Positions 44,998 to 54,060 are shown, numbered from the stretch's first letter. The stretch is 64,000 bases of DNA from Embleya scabrispora DSM 41855 (GCF_000372745.1 NZ_KB889673.1:41477-105476); one strand, 5' to 3'. A program made the numbers and translations. Notes: generated by a model from the sequence alone, not told the origin.

Positions 44998-45033
44998 AAG
45001 TGACAGCGGCTCTCGCCGTGAACATGTGTCGGC
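44998..45033 (+). repeat. IS-terminus repeat, copy 2
   Basis: AGTGACAGCGGCTCTCGCCG and following ACATGTGTCGG align with 43868-43905 and 48057-48092. The 560-bp gap 44694-45253 holds this, two terminators, and otherwise only non-coding sequence. Confidence 0.45.
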
Positions 45034-45187
45034 AACCGGGTTCGGGTCGTGGGGCCGGCGCTGTTCACGGGAACAGGCTCTGGCTCGAGTTCCGAGTTCT
45101 GTGATCCGTCGCCATCGGTGCCCATGGTCCGGGGGTGGTGTCCGTCGAAGCGCATCCCCTGCATCCGGTCCGGGAGCCGTGTGAGGC

Positions 45188-45208
45188 CCCGGCCTGGGTG
45201 AGGCCGGG
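45188..45208 (-). terminator. Hairpin after the broken propeller gene
   Basis: An 8-bp stem (CCCGGCCT / AGGCCGGG) with a 5-base loop, 45 bp past the pseudogene stop on the - strand. Confidence 0.55.
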
Positions 45209-45253
45209 CTTCACGCGGCCCGATGGGTGGTGTCCTGTGGCCTGGGGCGGGTC

Positions 45254-46853
45254 TCAGACGGTGGCGGTGACGGTGGCGCCGCTGAGTCTGTCGATGCGGG
45301 CCCAGCCGTCCGCGTCGGGCGCGTCGGCCCTGAAGATGTGCCAGTAGCCGCCCTTCTTGTCGGTGTTGGAGGTGCTCACGTACAGCGTGTAGTCGCCGGG
45401 GTCGATGTTGGGGACGAGGGCGTCGTGGCGGAAGCGGCCGTCGGAGTCGAAGCCGCCGGAGAAGTCCACCTGGTGGCCGGCCCCGCTGCCGTCGGCCCTC
45501 GTGAACCGCAGGATGCCGGAGACGGACGCGTGGTACGGGGGGCCGTAGTTCTCCGGGTAGTAGCCGAACCCCCAGTAGTAGGCGGCCCGGGCCTCCCAGG
45601 TGGCGATGGCCGCCGTCCTGCCGTTCTTCAGGGTGGCCGGGGTGAGCAGGACGCGGTGCGTGATGCGGGACCAGCCCTCCGCGCCGAGGTCGCTGCGGTA
45701 CTCGCCGGCCACGGGTGTGCCCGTGCTGGCGACGTCGTCCCGGGTCGCCGGCTCGGGGCGGTCGGGCGCCACGTAGCGCCAGGGGCCGCGGTTGACCAGG
45801 AGCAGCGCCTCGCGTTCCGCTCCGGCCGGCCCGTGCTTGAACGTCAGCAGGGCGGGCAGTTCCTGTGACTCGCGGCCTTCCACGTCCCGGGCCCAGCCGT
45901 CCTCGGTGGTCCAGGTGGTGTGCCGCAGGCCGCCCTCGGGCGTCGTGTAGACGGCGTGGAGCCTGCCGTCGTAGGAGGCGAGGGCGGGAGGGTGGGTCGA
46001 CACGTGGGTTTCCGGGAGCAGGGTGCCCTCGCTCCAGGCGGTGCCGTCGAACACGGCGTGCCACAGCCGGGTGTCGAACATCGTGCCCCGGACGAGGTGC
46101 AGCTTGCCGTCGTGCATGCCCCGTGAGGACGGCCCCAGCGAGTCGCCGCGGTCGGGAGTCTTCACCGCGGCCCCGTTCGCCCGGGCCGCCGCCCATGTCC
46201 CGTCGGCGCCGCGGACGAAGTGCACGAGGTCGTTGTAGCAGTTCTGGGCGACGACGTGGGTCGTCCCCCGGAACGCGGCCGCGGCCGGCCAGGTCGCGGA
46301 GGCCTTCATGGCGTTGGGGGCGGCGGACCACACGGGCGCCCCGTCCTTGCTCCCCAGGACCGCTTCCCTCAGTTCGTAGTTCGGGTGGGCGGTCGTGAAG
46401 GCCCGGTAGACGAGGCGCAGGGTCCCGCCGTCGTTCACCAGTGCGGGGGCAACGGGCTGTCGACACCGATCGCGGTGTCCGGGCGCCACTTGCGGGCGGC
46501 GGCCAGGGCCTCGGAAGCGGCCCGGATCCCCTTCTCCCGCTCGGCCGCCTCCGCCTCGGAGGCATTCTCGGGCAACGGCTCGGCGGCCGTCTCCAACGCC
46601 TTGACGAACGGCTGCACGGCGGCCGGCGTGAAGGGGGTCCACATCAGCGGGGCCTCGATCCCGGGCTCGCCCTTGCCCTTGTGGGCGCAGTACACGGTTC
46701 CGTCCACCGCGGCGAGCACGGGGCCCTCGCGCTGAGATGGCCCGCGAACGGCTCCGGTCTGCTCCAACCCTCCCCGCTCGTGTACACCGACCGCCACAGG
46801 CTCTGCTGGTCCACGTCCGCGTCCGTCACGTCCCGCTCCTCACCCGAGTCCAC
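45254..46853 (-). pseudogene. Propeller (sialidase/lectin-like) protein, two frameshifts
   Basis: Three consecutive frames give one protein of about 530 residues. Frame A starts at ATG 46853 (VDQQSLWRSVYTSGEGWSRPEPF). Near 46730 it passes to frame B (GPVLAAVDGTVYCAHKGKGE, then a helical insert). Near 46455 it passes to frame C, which runs uninterrupted to 45254 with propeller-like blades (LVNDGGTLRLVYRAF, MHDGKLHLVRG, SYDGRLHAVYTT) and a C-terminal domain FNIDPGDYTLYVSTSNTD-like. Each shift is one base, so either recent decay or sequencing error. The blades resemble those of the 697-aa neighbour. No signal peptide. Confidence 0.75.
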
Positions 46854-46997
46854 TCACCCGCGCCCGACCCCGGGGGAGCCGACGGAGGCGGGCTCCCGGG
46901 CCGGGCACGAGGATGATCACCACAAACATCACACGGAGTTCCACATCCGGGACTCTGTGTAGTGGATTTATTCGATCGGGTCGCCCGCCTCGAACCA

Positions 46998-47181
46998 ACA
47001 CCCGCCGGACCCTGATCATCGCCGGCTGCCTCGCCCATCGCGGCGAACCCGAGGACGCGGAGCACGACCTCGACGACCCCGGGTCGCGCTCACCGCCGAC
47101 GTCCTCTACAGCCTCGACCCGTTCGACCCCGACCGGCTACCGCCCACCGATCGCAGCCGCCGGCCACGGCGCCCCCGCTGA
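46998..47181 (+). pseudogene. Fragment of a duplicated gene's 3' end (copy 1)
   Basis: RTLIIAGCLAHRGEPEDAEHDL and, in another frame, LYSLDPFDPDRLPPTDRS align with the better preserved copy at 47622-47968 (LITAGWLACHPPEIEGDE, YSLGLFEPDDLPPTDRS). The 5' part is missing and at least one frameshift is present. Its stop is followed within one base by the element CTGACAAACCTCATGGC, as in copy 2. Confidence 0.6.
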
Positions 47182-47213
47182 CAAACCTCATGGCGGAACC
47201 GCTGACACCGACT

Positions 47214-47621
47214 GGTGTCGAAAGCGAAGGAAGTGTCAGCGTGTCGGCGAAGTTGTTGTCGGTGGGAGAAGCTGCGTCGAAGTCGAAGGGGATGTCGCGT
47301 TCCACCGTCGCCGTCGCCGTCGCCGTTGCCGTCGCCGGCCGGCGGTTCGGTCGGAATCGGGCGGTGGCGGGCGACGGCAGCCGGAGGTGGCCGTTGCGGT
47401 GTCGTGTGGCGGCGTGTCCCTCCGATGGCCGCAGTGGCGGAAGCGATGCCCGGGCCCGCGGAGCTACCGCGACTGGTTCACGACCTTGTCCCGCAGCCTG
47501 GAGATGCTCGCCTCGGTGGCCCGGTTTCGGGCGTCGGCGCGTGAGTCGCCGGGTCGTTGCTCGTGGTGGTGGCGCTTGTCGCGCGTCGATGTGCCACCGC
47601 CCGTCGGGCGACTCGTGCGTC
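47214..47621 (+). repeat. Inverted duplication, copy B (about 408 bp)
   Basis: Near-identical inverted copy of 42610-42997. It is longer by about 18 bp because of extra GCCGTC-type triplets at 47318-47340. The repeat ends inside the 5' part of the gene fragment that follows, so it truncated that gene. Confidence 0.8.
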
Positions 47622-47968
47622 GACGCGATGGACCGGCTCGTGGCCGCTCCACCGACGACGCGCGTTCCCCGTACTACTACCGCCACGGCCGCCGCCACGA
47701 CATCGACCCCATCGAGGCCCAAGCCATCGCCGCTGTCATCACCGAGAGTGATAACCCGCAGCCCGTGTTCGTCGTTGACGACTACACCAGGGCGAACCTG
47801 ATCACGGCCGGCTGGCTCGCCTGCCACCCACCCGAAATCGAGGGGGACGAGGTGTTCGGCGATGCCCGGATCAGTCTCAGCGCGGACGTCCAATACAGCC
47901 TCGGGCTGTTCGAGCCGGACGATCTCCCGCCCACCGATCGCTCCACACAACCCTGGCACCCGTACTGA
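47622..47968 (+). pseudogene. 5'-truncated gene (copy 2), unknown function
   Basis: About 115 codons in frame without a usable start: YYYRHGRRHDIDPIEAQAI, then NPQPVFVVDDYTRANLITAGW and SADVQYSLGLFEPDDLPPTD. The 5' end is replaced by the inverted duplication. The stop is followed at once by CTGACAAAGCTCGTGGCAG, the same element that follows copy 1. Family not recognised. Confidence 0.6.
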
Positions 47969-48056
47969 CAAAGCTCGTGGCAGAACCGCTGACAACGACT
48001 GTCAAATCGCGCTGATACTTCCATGTCAATCAACAATCGCTGTCGACCGACGCGAA

Positions 48057-48092
48057 GGTGACAGCAGTTCTCGCCATGATCAAATGTCAGCG
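48057..48092 (+). repeat. IS-terminus repeat, copy 3
   Basis: GTGACAGCAGTTCTCGCCAT followed by GATCAAATGTCAGCGG, aligned with copies at 43868 and 44998. The region 46854-48291 otherwise contains the duplicated fragments and no intact gene. Confidence 0.5.
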
Positions 48093-48240
48093 GCCTCGGT
48101 GCCCGTTCTTCGGATCGACGCATGTTCGGGACGGTGGGCGGCGGCGGGGTGCTGTGCGGGTTTGTCCGCACGCGGACGTCGCCCGTGTGGCGCGGGCCTG
48201 TTCGAGGCGGCGACCCGCCGTCCGCCGATTGCCGCGGTGT

Positions 48241-48284
48241 CGTGTCCGCGTTCGGGCCCCGCCTTGTGGGCGGGCCCGGACACG
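48241..48284 (-). terminator. Hairpin terminator after the 697-aa gene
   Basis: A long stem with CGTGTCC/GGACACG outside and CGGGCCCCGCC/GGCGGGCCCG inside (one bulge), directly past the 697-aa gene stop on the - strand. Confidence 0.7.
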
Positions 48285-48291
48285 GGTCGGG

Positions 48292-50385
48292 TCAGTAGCG
48301 GAAGAGGAGGACGGTGCGTCCGTAGGGGGCGGTGGTGTCGCCGGGGATGGGTCCGAGGTGGGTCAGGGCCGGGGCGTCGGCGCTGGAGATGTTGGGGATG
48401 GTGCTGAAGGAGCTCCAGGTCTTGTCGCCCTTGTCGTCGCGCATGGACCAGTAGAGCTGTTCGTTGGTGCCGGCCGCGCGGACGACGCAGATCGGTCGGC
48501 CGTAGTTGAAGCCGAGGGCGGGGCCGGCCGAGGTGGTGCCGGGCAGTCGGACCGGGTCGCCCCAGGTGAATCCGTTGTACTCGGACACCCAGATCTGGTC
48601 GCCGGTCCTGCTGCGGTAGGCGCACAGGAAGACGGAGCCCGACGCGATCATCAGCGCGGGGTCGGGGGCCGCGCCGGGGCCGGGGATGATGAACGCCGTG
48701 CCCCACCGGGTGCCGTCGGACACCGCGTAGCGGACCCTGTCGGCGATGGTGGTCACGGCGCAGAACAGTTGCGTGTCGCTCTGGGCGGCCAGGGCGGGTG
48801 CCCCGCGGACGGTTCCGGGGGCCACGCCGCCGAACGTGACGGGTTCGGGGGTGGTCCAGGTCGTGCCCTGGAGTTTGCTCAGGTACAGCGTGTCGTCCTG
48901 GTTGAAGGCGCAGTGCAGGACGTTCTTGAACCAGGCCAGGGCGGGGCGGTGTCGTGTCCTGCCCGCGGGTCCGCGGGTGAAGGCGCCCCAGGTGGTGCCG
49001 TCGGAGCGGGCGTGCCACAACTCGCCGGGGCCGTCGCCGAAGGACTGGACCATGCAGTCCATCGCGGTGGAGTGGGTTCTGGAGGTCAGCGCGGGTGCGC
49101 GGCTCATCGCGCCGTTGGGCAGGGGCGCGGTCGCGGCCCAGGCGGGGCCGCCGGGCTTGCCGGGTGTCCCGTCGAGGCTGGGCAGGGTGATCGTGTGCGG
49201 TCGGGTGTTGACGACGGCGGTGCCGCTGGTGACGAGCACGTAGTGGCCCTCGCCCTTCTTGCCGTTGAAGTGCCAGCCCGCGATGGGGGTGGAGGTGCCG
49301 GTGGCCCACGCCTTCAGGGCGGCGCGGTCGAAGACCAGGGTGCGTTCGGCGACGTAGTCGTCCGGGTTGGAGAAGATCTTCATGAACCCGCCCCACGCCA
49401 GGACGAGCATGTTGGCGATCTCGACGTAGTCGATCAGGTCGTGGTATTCGGGGACGTCGAAGTGCCCGCCGTAGTCCTTGAGTTTCTGGGCCAGCAACTG
49501 GAGCAGTCCGGAGAGCGTGTTCAGGGTCTTGTACATCTCGTCGAACCAGCCGGGCGGGCTCTGGTCCCGCTCCCAACACACGACGGTGGCGGTGACGAAC
49601 GCGTCGGCGGAGGCGTTGAACAGGTACGTGCCGCCGTCGATCTGGTGGATCTCGTCCTTGTCGACGTCGCCGTAGGCGCGGGTGACGTTCTCGTGTCGGT
49701 GCCCGGTGTCGGAGGAGGCGGCGGTGCAGAAGTAGATCTCGTCGCTGCCGCTCCACTCGTCGGACTCGCGGTAGCACTTGAAGTACTTCAACTCCACCAG
49801 CACCCTGTCCAACGCGCCCGCCGTCCCCGGCCCGCCCTCCCCGGCCGCCGGGGCCGGCTCGTCGTCGTGGTGGTCGGAGGCGGTCACCAGGGTGACCCCG
49901 TACCCGTACTCGCCCAAGCCCGCCACGAATCCCGCGTCGTCCGCCGCGGCCCCCTCCTCCGGGCGGTCCAGGTCCACCACGTTCAGGTTCGGCTGGGTCC
50001 CGGACTCCGCGCGCAGCGCGGGCACGTCCTCGACCAGGTCCGCGAACTCGTATCCGTCCTCGATCGCGCGCTCGGTGAGCGTGGCCGGCAACACCGACCC
50101 CGTGGCGCGGGCGGCGTGCTCCTGCGCGTAGACGCGGCCGAACTCGCGGATCTCCTCCTCGGGCACCATCACGCGCAGGAACTCGAGCATGCCCTGTTCG
50201 AGTTCGGTCGGCTCCAGGCCCGCGTCCAGACGGGCCGCGGCGCGCAGCATCACCCCGTACAACAGGTTCGCCCCGCGCGGCGGCGCCGTGCGCCCGCCCG
50301 CCCGGACCGCCAAACCGCCTCGGAGCTGCGCGCGCAACCGCTCCGGACGCTCGTGGTGGGAAACCTCGACGTACTCCGCGGACAT
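48292..50385 (-). CDS. Large protein with C-terminal propeller/lectin-like repeats
   Basis: A 697-residue protein with GGAGG before ATG 50385. The N-terminal 330 residues are unrecognised and mainly helical, acidic and with Cys pairs (LKYFKCYRES, EIYFCTAA). From about 390 to 697, repeated blades of the type ALAWFKNVLHCAFNQDDTLYLS, ALAAQSDTQLFCAV and ALMIASGSVFLCAYRS are each followed by a W-G-x-x strand (TTWGAF, TRWGTAF, FTWGDP). This is a sialidase or fungal-lectin-like propeller pattern. No catalytic Asp-boxes and no signal peptide. The repeats suggest sugar or ligand binding; role unknown. It is divergent from the RCC1-like gene. Confidence 0.8.
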   Translation of the reverse strand: MSAEYVEVSHHERPERLRAQLRGGLAVRAGGRTAPPRGANLLYGVMLRAAARLDAGLEPTELEQGMLEFLRVMVPEEEIREFGRVYAQEHAARATGSVLPATLTERAIEDGYEFADLVEDVPALRAESGTQPNLNVVDLDRPEEGAAADDAGFVAGLGEYGYGVTLVTASDHHDDEPAPAAGEGGPGTAGALDRVLVELKYFKCYRESDEWSGSDEIYFCTAASSDTGHRHENVTRAYGDVDKDEIHQIDGGTYLFNASADAFVTATVVCWERDQSPPGWFDEMYKTLNTLSGLLQLLAQKLKDYGGHFDVPEYHDLIDYVEIANMLVLAWGGFMKIFSNPDDYVAERTLVFDRAALKAWATGTSTPIAGWHFNGKKGEGHYVLVTSGTAVVNTRPHTITLPSLDGTPGKPGGPAWAATAPLPNGAMSRAPALTSRTHSTAMDCMVQSFGDGPGELWHARSDGTTWGAFTRGPAGRTRHRPALAWFKNVLHCAFNQDDTLYLSKLQGTTWTTPEPVTFGGVAPGTVRGAPALAAQSDTQLFCAVTTIADRVRYAVSDGTRWGTAFIIPGPGAAPDPALMIASGSVFLCAYRSRTGDQIWVSEYNGFTWGDPVRLPGTTSAGPALGFNYGRPICVVRAAGTNEQLYWSMRDDKGDKTWSSFSTIPNISSADAPALTHLGPIPGDTTAPYGRTVLLFRY

Positions 50386-50639
50386 GGGACCTCCAACGCC
50401 GGTCGGACAACGGACGCGCCCCGACGGCGCGTACTCGTCCCATCCGACGAACACACGGGGCGACCGATCGGGCTCCGGGCCGGTTCGACCGACCCGGACA
50501 GGTGTGTCCCGTCGAGGGAAGGAGTACGACGCGCACGCGACGCACTCCCGATCATCCCCATGAAATCACTCTCCGGAACAGATCATTTACGGACAGTTGG
50601 TTGGGGGTGTGCCGTCCGTCGTCCGCCGCGAGAGTGGGC

Positions 50640-50710
50640 CCCGTCTCGGGAAGCACGGATGACCTTGATGATCTTCCCGTCGTGGATCGGGCGCCGCGAA
50701 CCACATGCCG
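50640..50710 (+). repeat. Direct repeat flanking the RCC1-like gene, left copy
   Basis: GTCTCGGGAAGCACGGATG followed (50678-50710) by a 33-bp stretch starting CGTCGTGGATCGGGCGCCGC. The same 33 bp recurs at 52223-52255 with one mismatch, also preceded by CGGGAAGCGTGG. The first part resembles ISL3-type terminal repeats. The 445-bp gap 50386-50830 contains only this and presumed promoters of the divergent genes. Confidence 0.7.
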
Positions 50711-50830
50711 GGCCGCTGCATCCGGCCATACGGTGGCTGGTTGGGGGCGAGTCGGGCGATTTCGGTCCCTGGATGCTTGGGTCGGCTCTAGCGTGTCGGG
50801 GACGCCGACCGATGAGTTCAGGGAGTGTTC

Positions 50831-52120
50831 GTGGGCAGTAACGACGCAGGATCCGCCACTTCGCCGAGTGCCTCGGGGATTCACCCCGGCGGGGCCGTGA
50901 CACCGGGTGCCCTGGTCGCCGCCGGGTCGGACGACTCCGGGCAGGTGTCGGGGATCCTGGAGGCCGCCGAGGGCAGGAGGATCACGGCGGTGGCCGCCTC
51001 GGCCGCGGCGAGTCTGGCGGTGACCGAGGACGGCACGCTGCTGGTCGCCGGAGAGGACCTGTACGAGCTGGTGTCGGGGATCCTGGAGGCCGCCGAAGGC
51101 AAGAAGATCGCGGCTGTTTCCGCCTTCGACGCCACCGCTGTGGCCGTGACGCGGGACGGCACGCTGCTGGCCGCCGGAAGCGGCGCGGCGGAGATCGTGC
51201 GTGACACCCAGGGCAGGACGGTCAGGGCCGTGAGCGCCGGCTCCGGATTCGCTCTCGTGGTGGGCGAGGACGGCATGCTCTCGGCCGCCGGACGGGACAA
51301 CGGCGGCCAACTGGCGGCGATCCTGAAGGCCACCGAGGGCAAGAGGGTCACCGTCACGGACTGCGGCTCGGGCTACTGCTTCGCGGTGACCGAGGAGGGC
51401 ACTCTGACCTCGTCGTCCAGTGGCACGTCGTTCTCGGCGCAGCTCGTGAAGGCCGCCGAGGGAAAGAGGATCAGGGCTGTCTCGGCCGGCAACGGGGTCG
51501 CCCTGGCGGTGACCGAGGACGGCGCACTGCTGGCCACCGGAAACGACGGCTCCCAGCAGGTGTCGGGGATCCTCAAGGCCGCCGAGGGAAAAAGGATCAC
51601 GGCCGTGGCCGCCATCCACAACGTGTGCCTGGCGGTGACCGAGGACGGCACACTCCTGGGCGCCGGAGCCGACACCTCCGGGGTGCTGCCGGAGATCCTC
51701 GACGCGACGGCGGGCAAACGGGTCACGGCGCTGGCCCGCGGCGCTCTTCACTTCCTGGCCGTGGCACGGGAACGCGACCGGGACTGCGGACCGCTCGAAC
51801 CCCGGCAGATCTGCGCCTCGCTGCACACCACCGGCGACCCGCAGGACACCCACGCCCTGGTCCTCAAGGTCGGCGACGACCAACAGCAGCTGGTCTCCGG
51901 CGAGTCGTGCAGGGCCGTCGACACCCAGAGCACACAGGCCACCCACGTCGTCGTCCGGCGTGTGTCCACCGCGCAGGACCTCGCCACCGGCTCGGTGTAC
52001 TTCACCTACGACCACGGCACCGGCGCGGTCGGCATCGACGAGGACAAGAGCCAACTGCCACAAGCCCTCACCTGCCACAGGTCCGACGTCAACCGGTTCA
52101 CCTTCACCTGGACCCCGTGA
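50831..52120 (+). CDS. RCC1-like beta-propeller protein
   Basis: A 429-residue protein. Residues about 25-315 hold seven RCC1-type blades with the pattern AAEGKRITAVAA-x-LAVTEDGTLLAAG. The C-terminal 110 residues (CGPLEPRQICASLHTTGD onward) form a separate domain with strands VVVRRVSTAQ and VYFTYDHGTG. No signal peptide. GTG 50831 is used because of AGGGAG six bases before it. RCC1 propellers bind proteins or ligands and some are secreted effectors; no catalytic role is evident. A strong terminator follows, and the whole unit is framed by direct repeats. Confidence 0.85.
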   Translation: MGSNDAGSATSPSASGIHPGGAVTPGALVAAGSDDSGQVSGILEAAEGRRITAVAASAAASLAVTEDGTLLVAGEDLYELVSGILEAAEGKKIAAVSAFDATAVAVTRDGTLLAAGSGAAEIVRDTQGRTVRAVSAGSGFALVVGEDGMLSAAGRDNGGQLAAILKATEGKRVTVTDCGSGYCFAVTEEGTLTSSSSGTSFSAQLVKAAEGKRIRAVSAGNGVALAVTEDGALLATGNDGSQQVSGILKAAEGKRITAVAAIHNVCLAVTEDGTLLGAGADTSGVLPEILDATAGKRVTALARGALHFLAVARERDRDCGPLEPRQICASLHTTGDPQDTHALVLKVGDDQQQLVSGESCRAVDTQSTQATHVVVRRVSTAQDLATGSVYFTYDHGTGAVGIDEDKSQLPQALTCHRSDVNRFTFTWTP

Positions 52121-52145
52121 TCCTTGGTACGAACCGGACCGGCCG

Positions 52146-52192
52146 GGCCGAGCGTTGTGGGTGGCGAAGTCCGCCACCCACAACGCTCGGCC
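52146..52192 (+). terminator. Very strong hairpin terminator after the RCC1-like gene
   Basis: Perfect 21-bp arms at 52146-52166 and 52172-52192 with a 5-base loop, 25 bp past the stop. It could also serve the convergent 158-aa gene on the - strand. Confidence 0.9.
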
Positions 52193-52195
52193 ACG

Positions 52196-52255
52196 GAACC
52201 CGGGAAGCGTGGGTGATCCCCACGTCGTGGATCGGGCGTCGCGAACCACATGCCG
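52196..52255 (+). repeat. Direct repeat flanking the RCC1-like gene, right copy
   Basis: CCCGGGAAGCGTGGGTGATC followed at 52223-52255 by the 33-bp sequence shared with 50678-50710. Same orientation as the left copy. The gap 52121-52478 contains the terminator, this repeat, and nothing else recognisable. Confidence 0.7.
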
Positions 52256-52478
52256 ACCGGCGCGATTCCTCGCCGGTGCCGCCGAGTGAGCGCGCTCGCC
52301 GGGCGATTCCCGCTTCCGGGGACAGGGCCCGAATGCGGCAGCGGGTTCGCCATGAGGGAACGTCCGCGGTTTCGGCCGTCGATCGCAGCGCCCGGGTCGT
52401 GTAGCCCCGGGCGGACAGACGCGGCCGCTGATTCGTCCGGCGACCGCGCCCCCGGGCCTGCCCTCGACCGCGGGCCGG

Positions 52479-52955
52479 TTACACCGGGGGCACGGCGTCG
52501 AAGATCATCGTCACGGTGCCGGTGTAGTCGCCCGGCGTGAAGTTCGTTCCCCTTGCGCTGATGCTCAACGGGGCCCTGTAGTTGACGTCCGATTCGGATT
52601 CCCCGACGACCACCCGGGGTGAGAGTGTCAGCCCACGGGCCCGGACACTGCCGGCGCCGTCCGGCGCGAGGGGCGGTGCGGCACGGCCGTCGGGGGATGC
52701 CGTGTCGATCAGTTCGGGGAGGGCGAGGGCGATGTCCGCGGCGAGGTTGCCGGGGTCGCGTCCCAGGGATTCGGCGGTCCGGGCGAGTTCGTCCTCTCCG
52801 ACGGCCAGGGTGATCTGTTCGGCGGTCACCGGCTCGTTGGGTCCGGAGCCGACCCAGGACCGCAACTGCGGTTCCAGGCCCGCGTCCGCGAGCCCCTTCA
52901 CGGAGATCGACAGGGTCGTCGGCGCCGGAGCGCCCTCGTTCACGGGATCGGTCAT
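52479..52955 (-). CDS. Hypothetical protein (158 aa)
   Basis: ATG 52955 follows AAGGGG. A soluble protein that begins TTLSISVKGLADAGLEPQLR, has a helical middle (EQITLAVGEDELARTAESLG) and ends with beta strands ISARGTNFTPGDYTGTVTMIF. The final part resembles bacterial pilin-like or Ig-like C-terminal strands, but no signal peptide is present. Function unknown. It is convergent with the RCC1-like gene and downstream of the broken recombinase. Confidence 0.7.
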   Translation of the reverse strand: MTDPVNEGAPAPTTLSISVKGLADAGLEPQLRSWVGSGPNEPVTAEQITLAVGEDELARTAESLGRDPGNLAADIALALPELIDTASPDGRAAPPLAPDGAGSVRARGLTLSPRVVVGESESDVNYRAPLSISARGTNFTPGDYTGTVTMIFDAVPPV

Positions 52956-53059
52956 GCAGGAACCCCTTCCCACCGTCCGGCCCCCGGAAAGATCGTCCTT
53001 CGCCGCTGTCGGCCGAACCCGGTGTCGGACGCGGAGAACGTGTCGGTGCGTCGGCGAAG

Positions 53060-53893
53060 TCGTGGTCGGTGATGTGTCGTGCGTGGTTTCGCCGGCTTCG
53101 GCGAGTGCGCGGTACACCACGCGAGCGAGGGCGGTCGGCCGGCTTGTTGCGCAGTGCCAGGGCGAAGACGAGCATGTCGTCGTCGACGACCCTGAGCCGT
53201 CCGCCGTGGCGGCCCTTGGCGGCTGCGACGTCCTGGCCTTCGAGGGTCTTCTCCCGGATGTAGTCGCGGTCGAGTTGGGCGGCCACCGCCAGGACGGCGA
53301 AGAGCATGGCGCCCATGCCGCTGGGGTCGTACACCCCGGTGAGCGGGCCAGTGAGGAGTTCGAGGGAGATGTCGCCGGCCTGGAGATCGGCCGACAGCCG
53401 CATCAACTCCGCCGCGTTCCGGGTGAGCCGTTTCAGCTCGTGCACGGTCAGGATCACGTTCTTGTCGGGAGCGGCCTCCTTGAACCGGTGGGCGAGTTGC
53501 GGGCCTTGTCCAGTTCGGGTCGGACCTTGATCCGGGTGCTGATCTGTTCGCGGAAGATCTTCGAGCAGCCGGCCTTCTCCAGGGCTTCGATCTGGCTCGC
53601 GAGTTCCTGCCGGCGGGTGGGTGTGCGTACCCGATCCGGATCGGCCCGGGTGCGCCGGCCGCAGCCGTGGTCGGTGCGGGCCGTGCGATCCACGCTTTCC
53701 CGGGACGGCGGTCGGCGGGGGTGGCCACGTCGAGGAGTTCGCGCAGCGCGGGCACCAGGACGAACCGCGACGTGTGGTACTTCACCGCGGTCCTCCCGGC
53801 CCGGGTGCGGCACGGACTCTCCGCCGGCGCCGCGCACTTGGGGCAGTCGTGGCGCTCGACCGCGTCGGCGGCCCGATCCGGGGTCCACTCCAT
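53060..53893 (-). pseudogene. Serine recombinase with N-terminal zinc-finger, multiply frameshifted
   Basis: Ordered pieces in different frames: ATG 53893 starts an N-terminal Cys/His finger (CPKCAAPAESPCRTRAGRTA, then YHTSRF); then RRQELASQIEALEKAGCSKIF near 53570; then ILTVHELKRLTRNAAELMRLS to AQLDRDYIREKTLEGQDVAAA near 53460-53230; then VYRALAEAGE near 53110. This is the layout of Streptomyces recombinases of the resolvase family. At least three frameshifts and a lost catalytic-Ser region context make it non-functional. Confidence 0.8.
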
Positions 53894-54060
53894 ACGGTTC
53901 AGCGTCGCAGAACCCTCTCGCGCAATCCGCCGGTTCTGCGAGGAATTGTGCGACGGGAAACAGGGGCGATCCGGACACGATTCGCGGTGTCGGCGGGTGT
54001 GTCTCATCCGACCGTTTGTGAGAGGACTGGGCCCACCCCGGCCCCGCCCCGAACTCATGT

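Noticed and set aside
48058..50841. A + strand open frame of over 900 codons opposite the 697-aa gene
   Set aside because: Val/Gly/Arg-rich shadow; the - strand frame has a ribosome site, structured repeats and a terminator.
45254..52120. Propeller proteins as secreted sialidases
   Set aside because: No signal peptides, and no Asp-box or catalytic Arg triad could be placed with confidence.
52146..52192. The 21-bp inverted repeat as a recombination or attachment site
   Set aside because: It lies 25 bp past a stop codon with a 5-base loop, which is better explained as a terminator.
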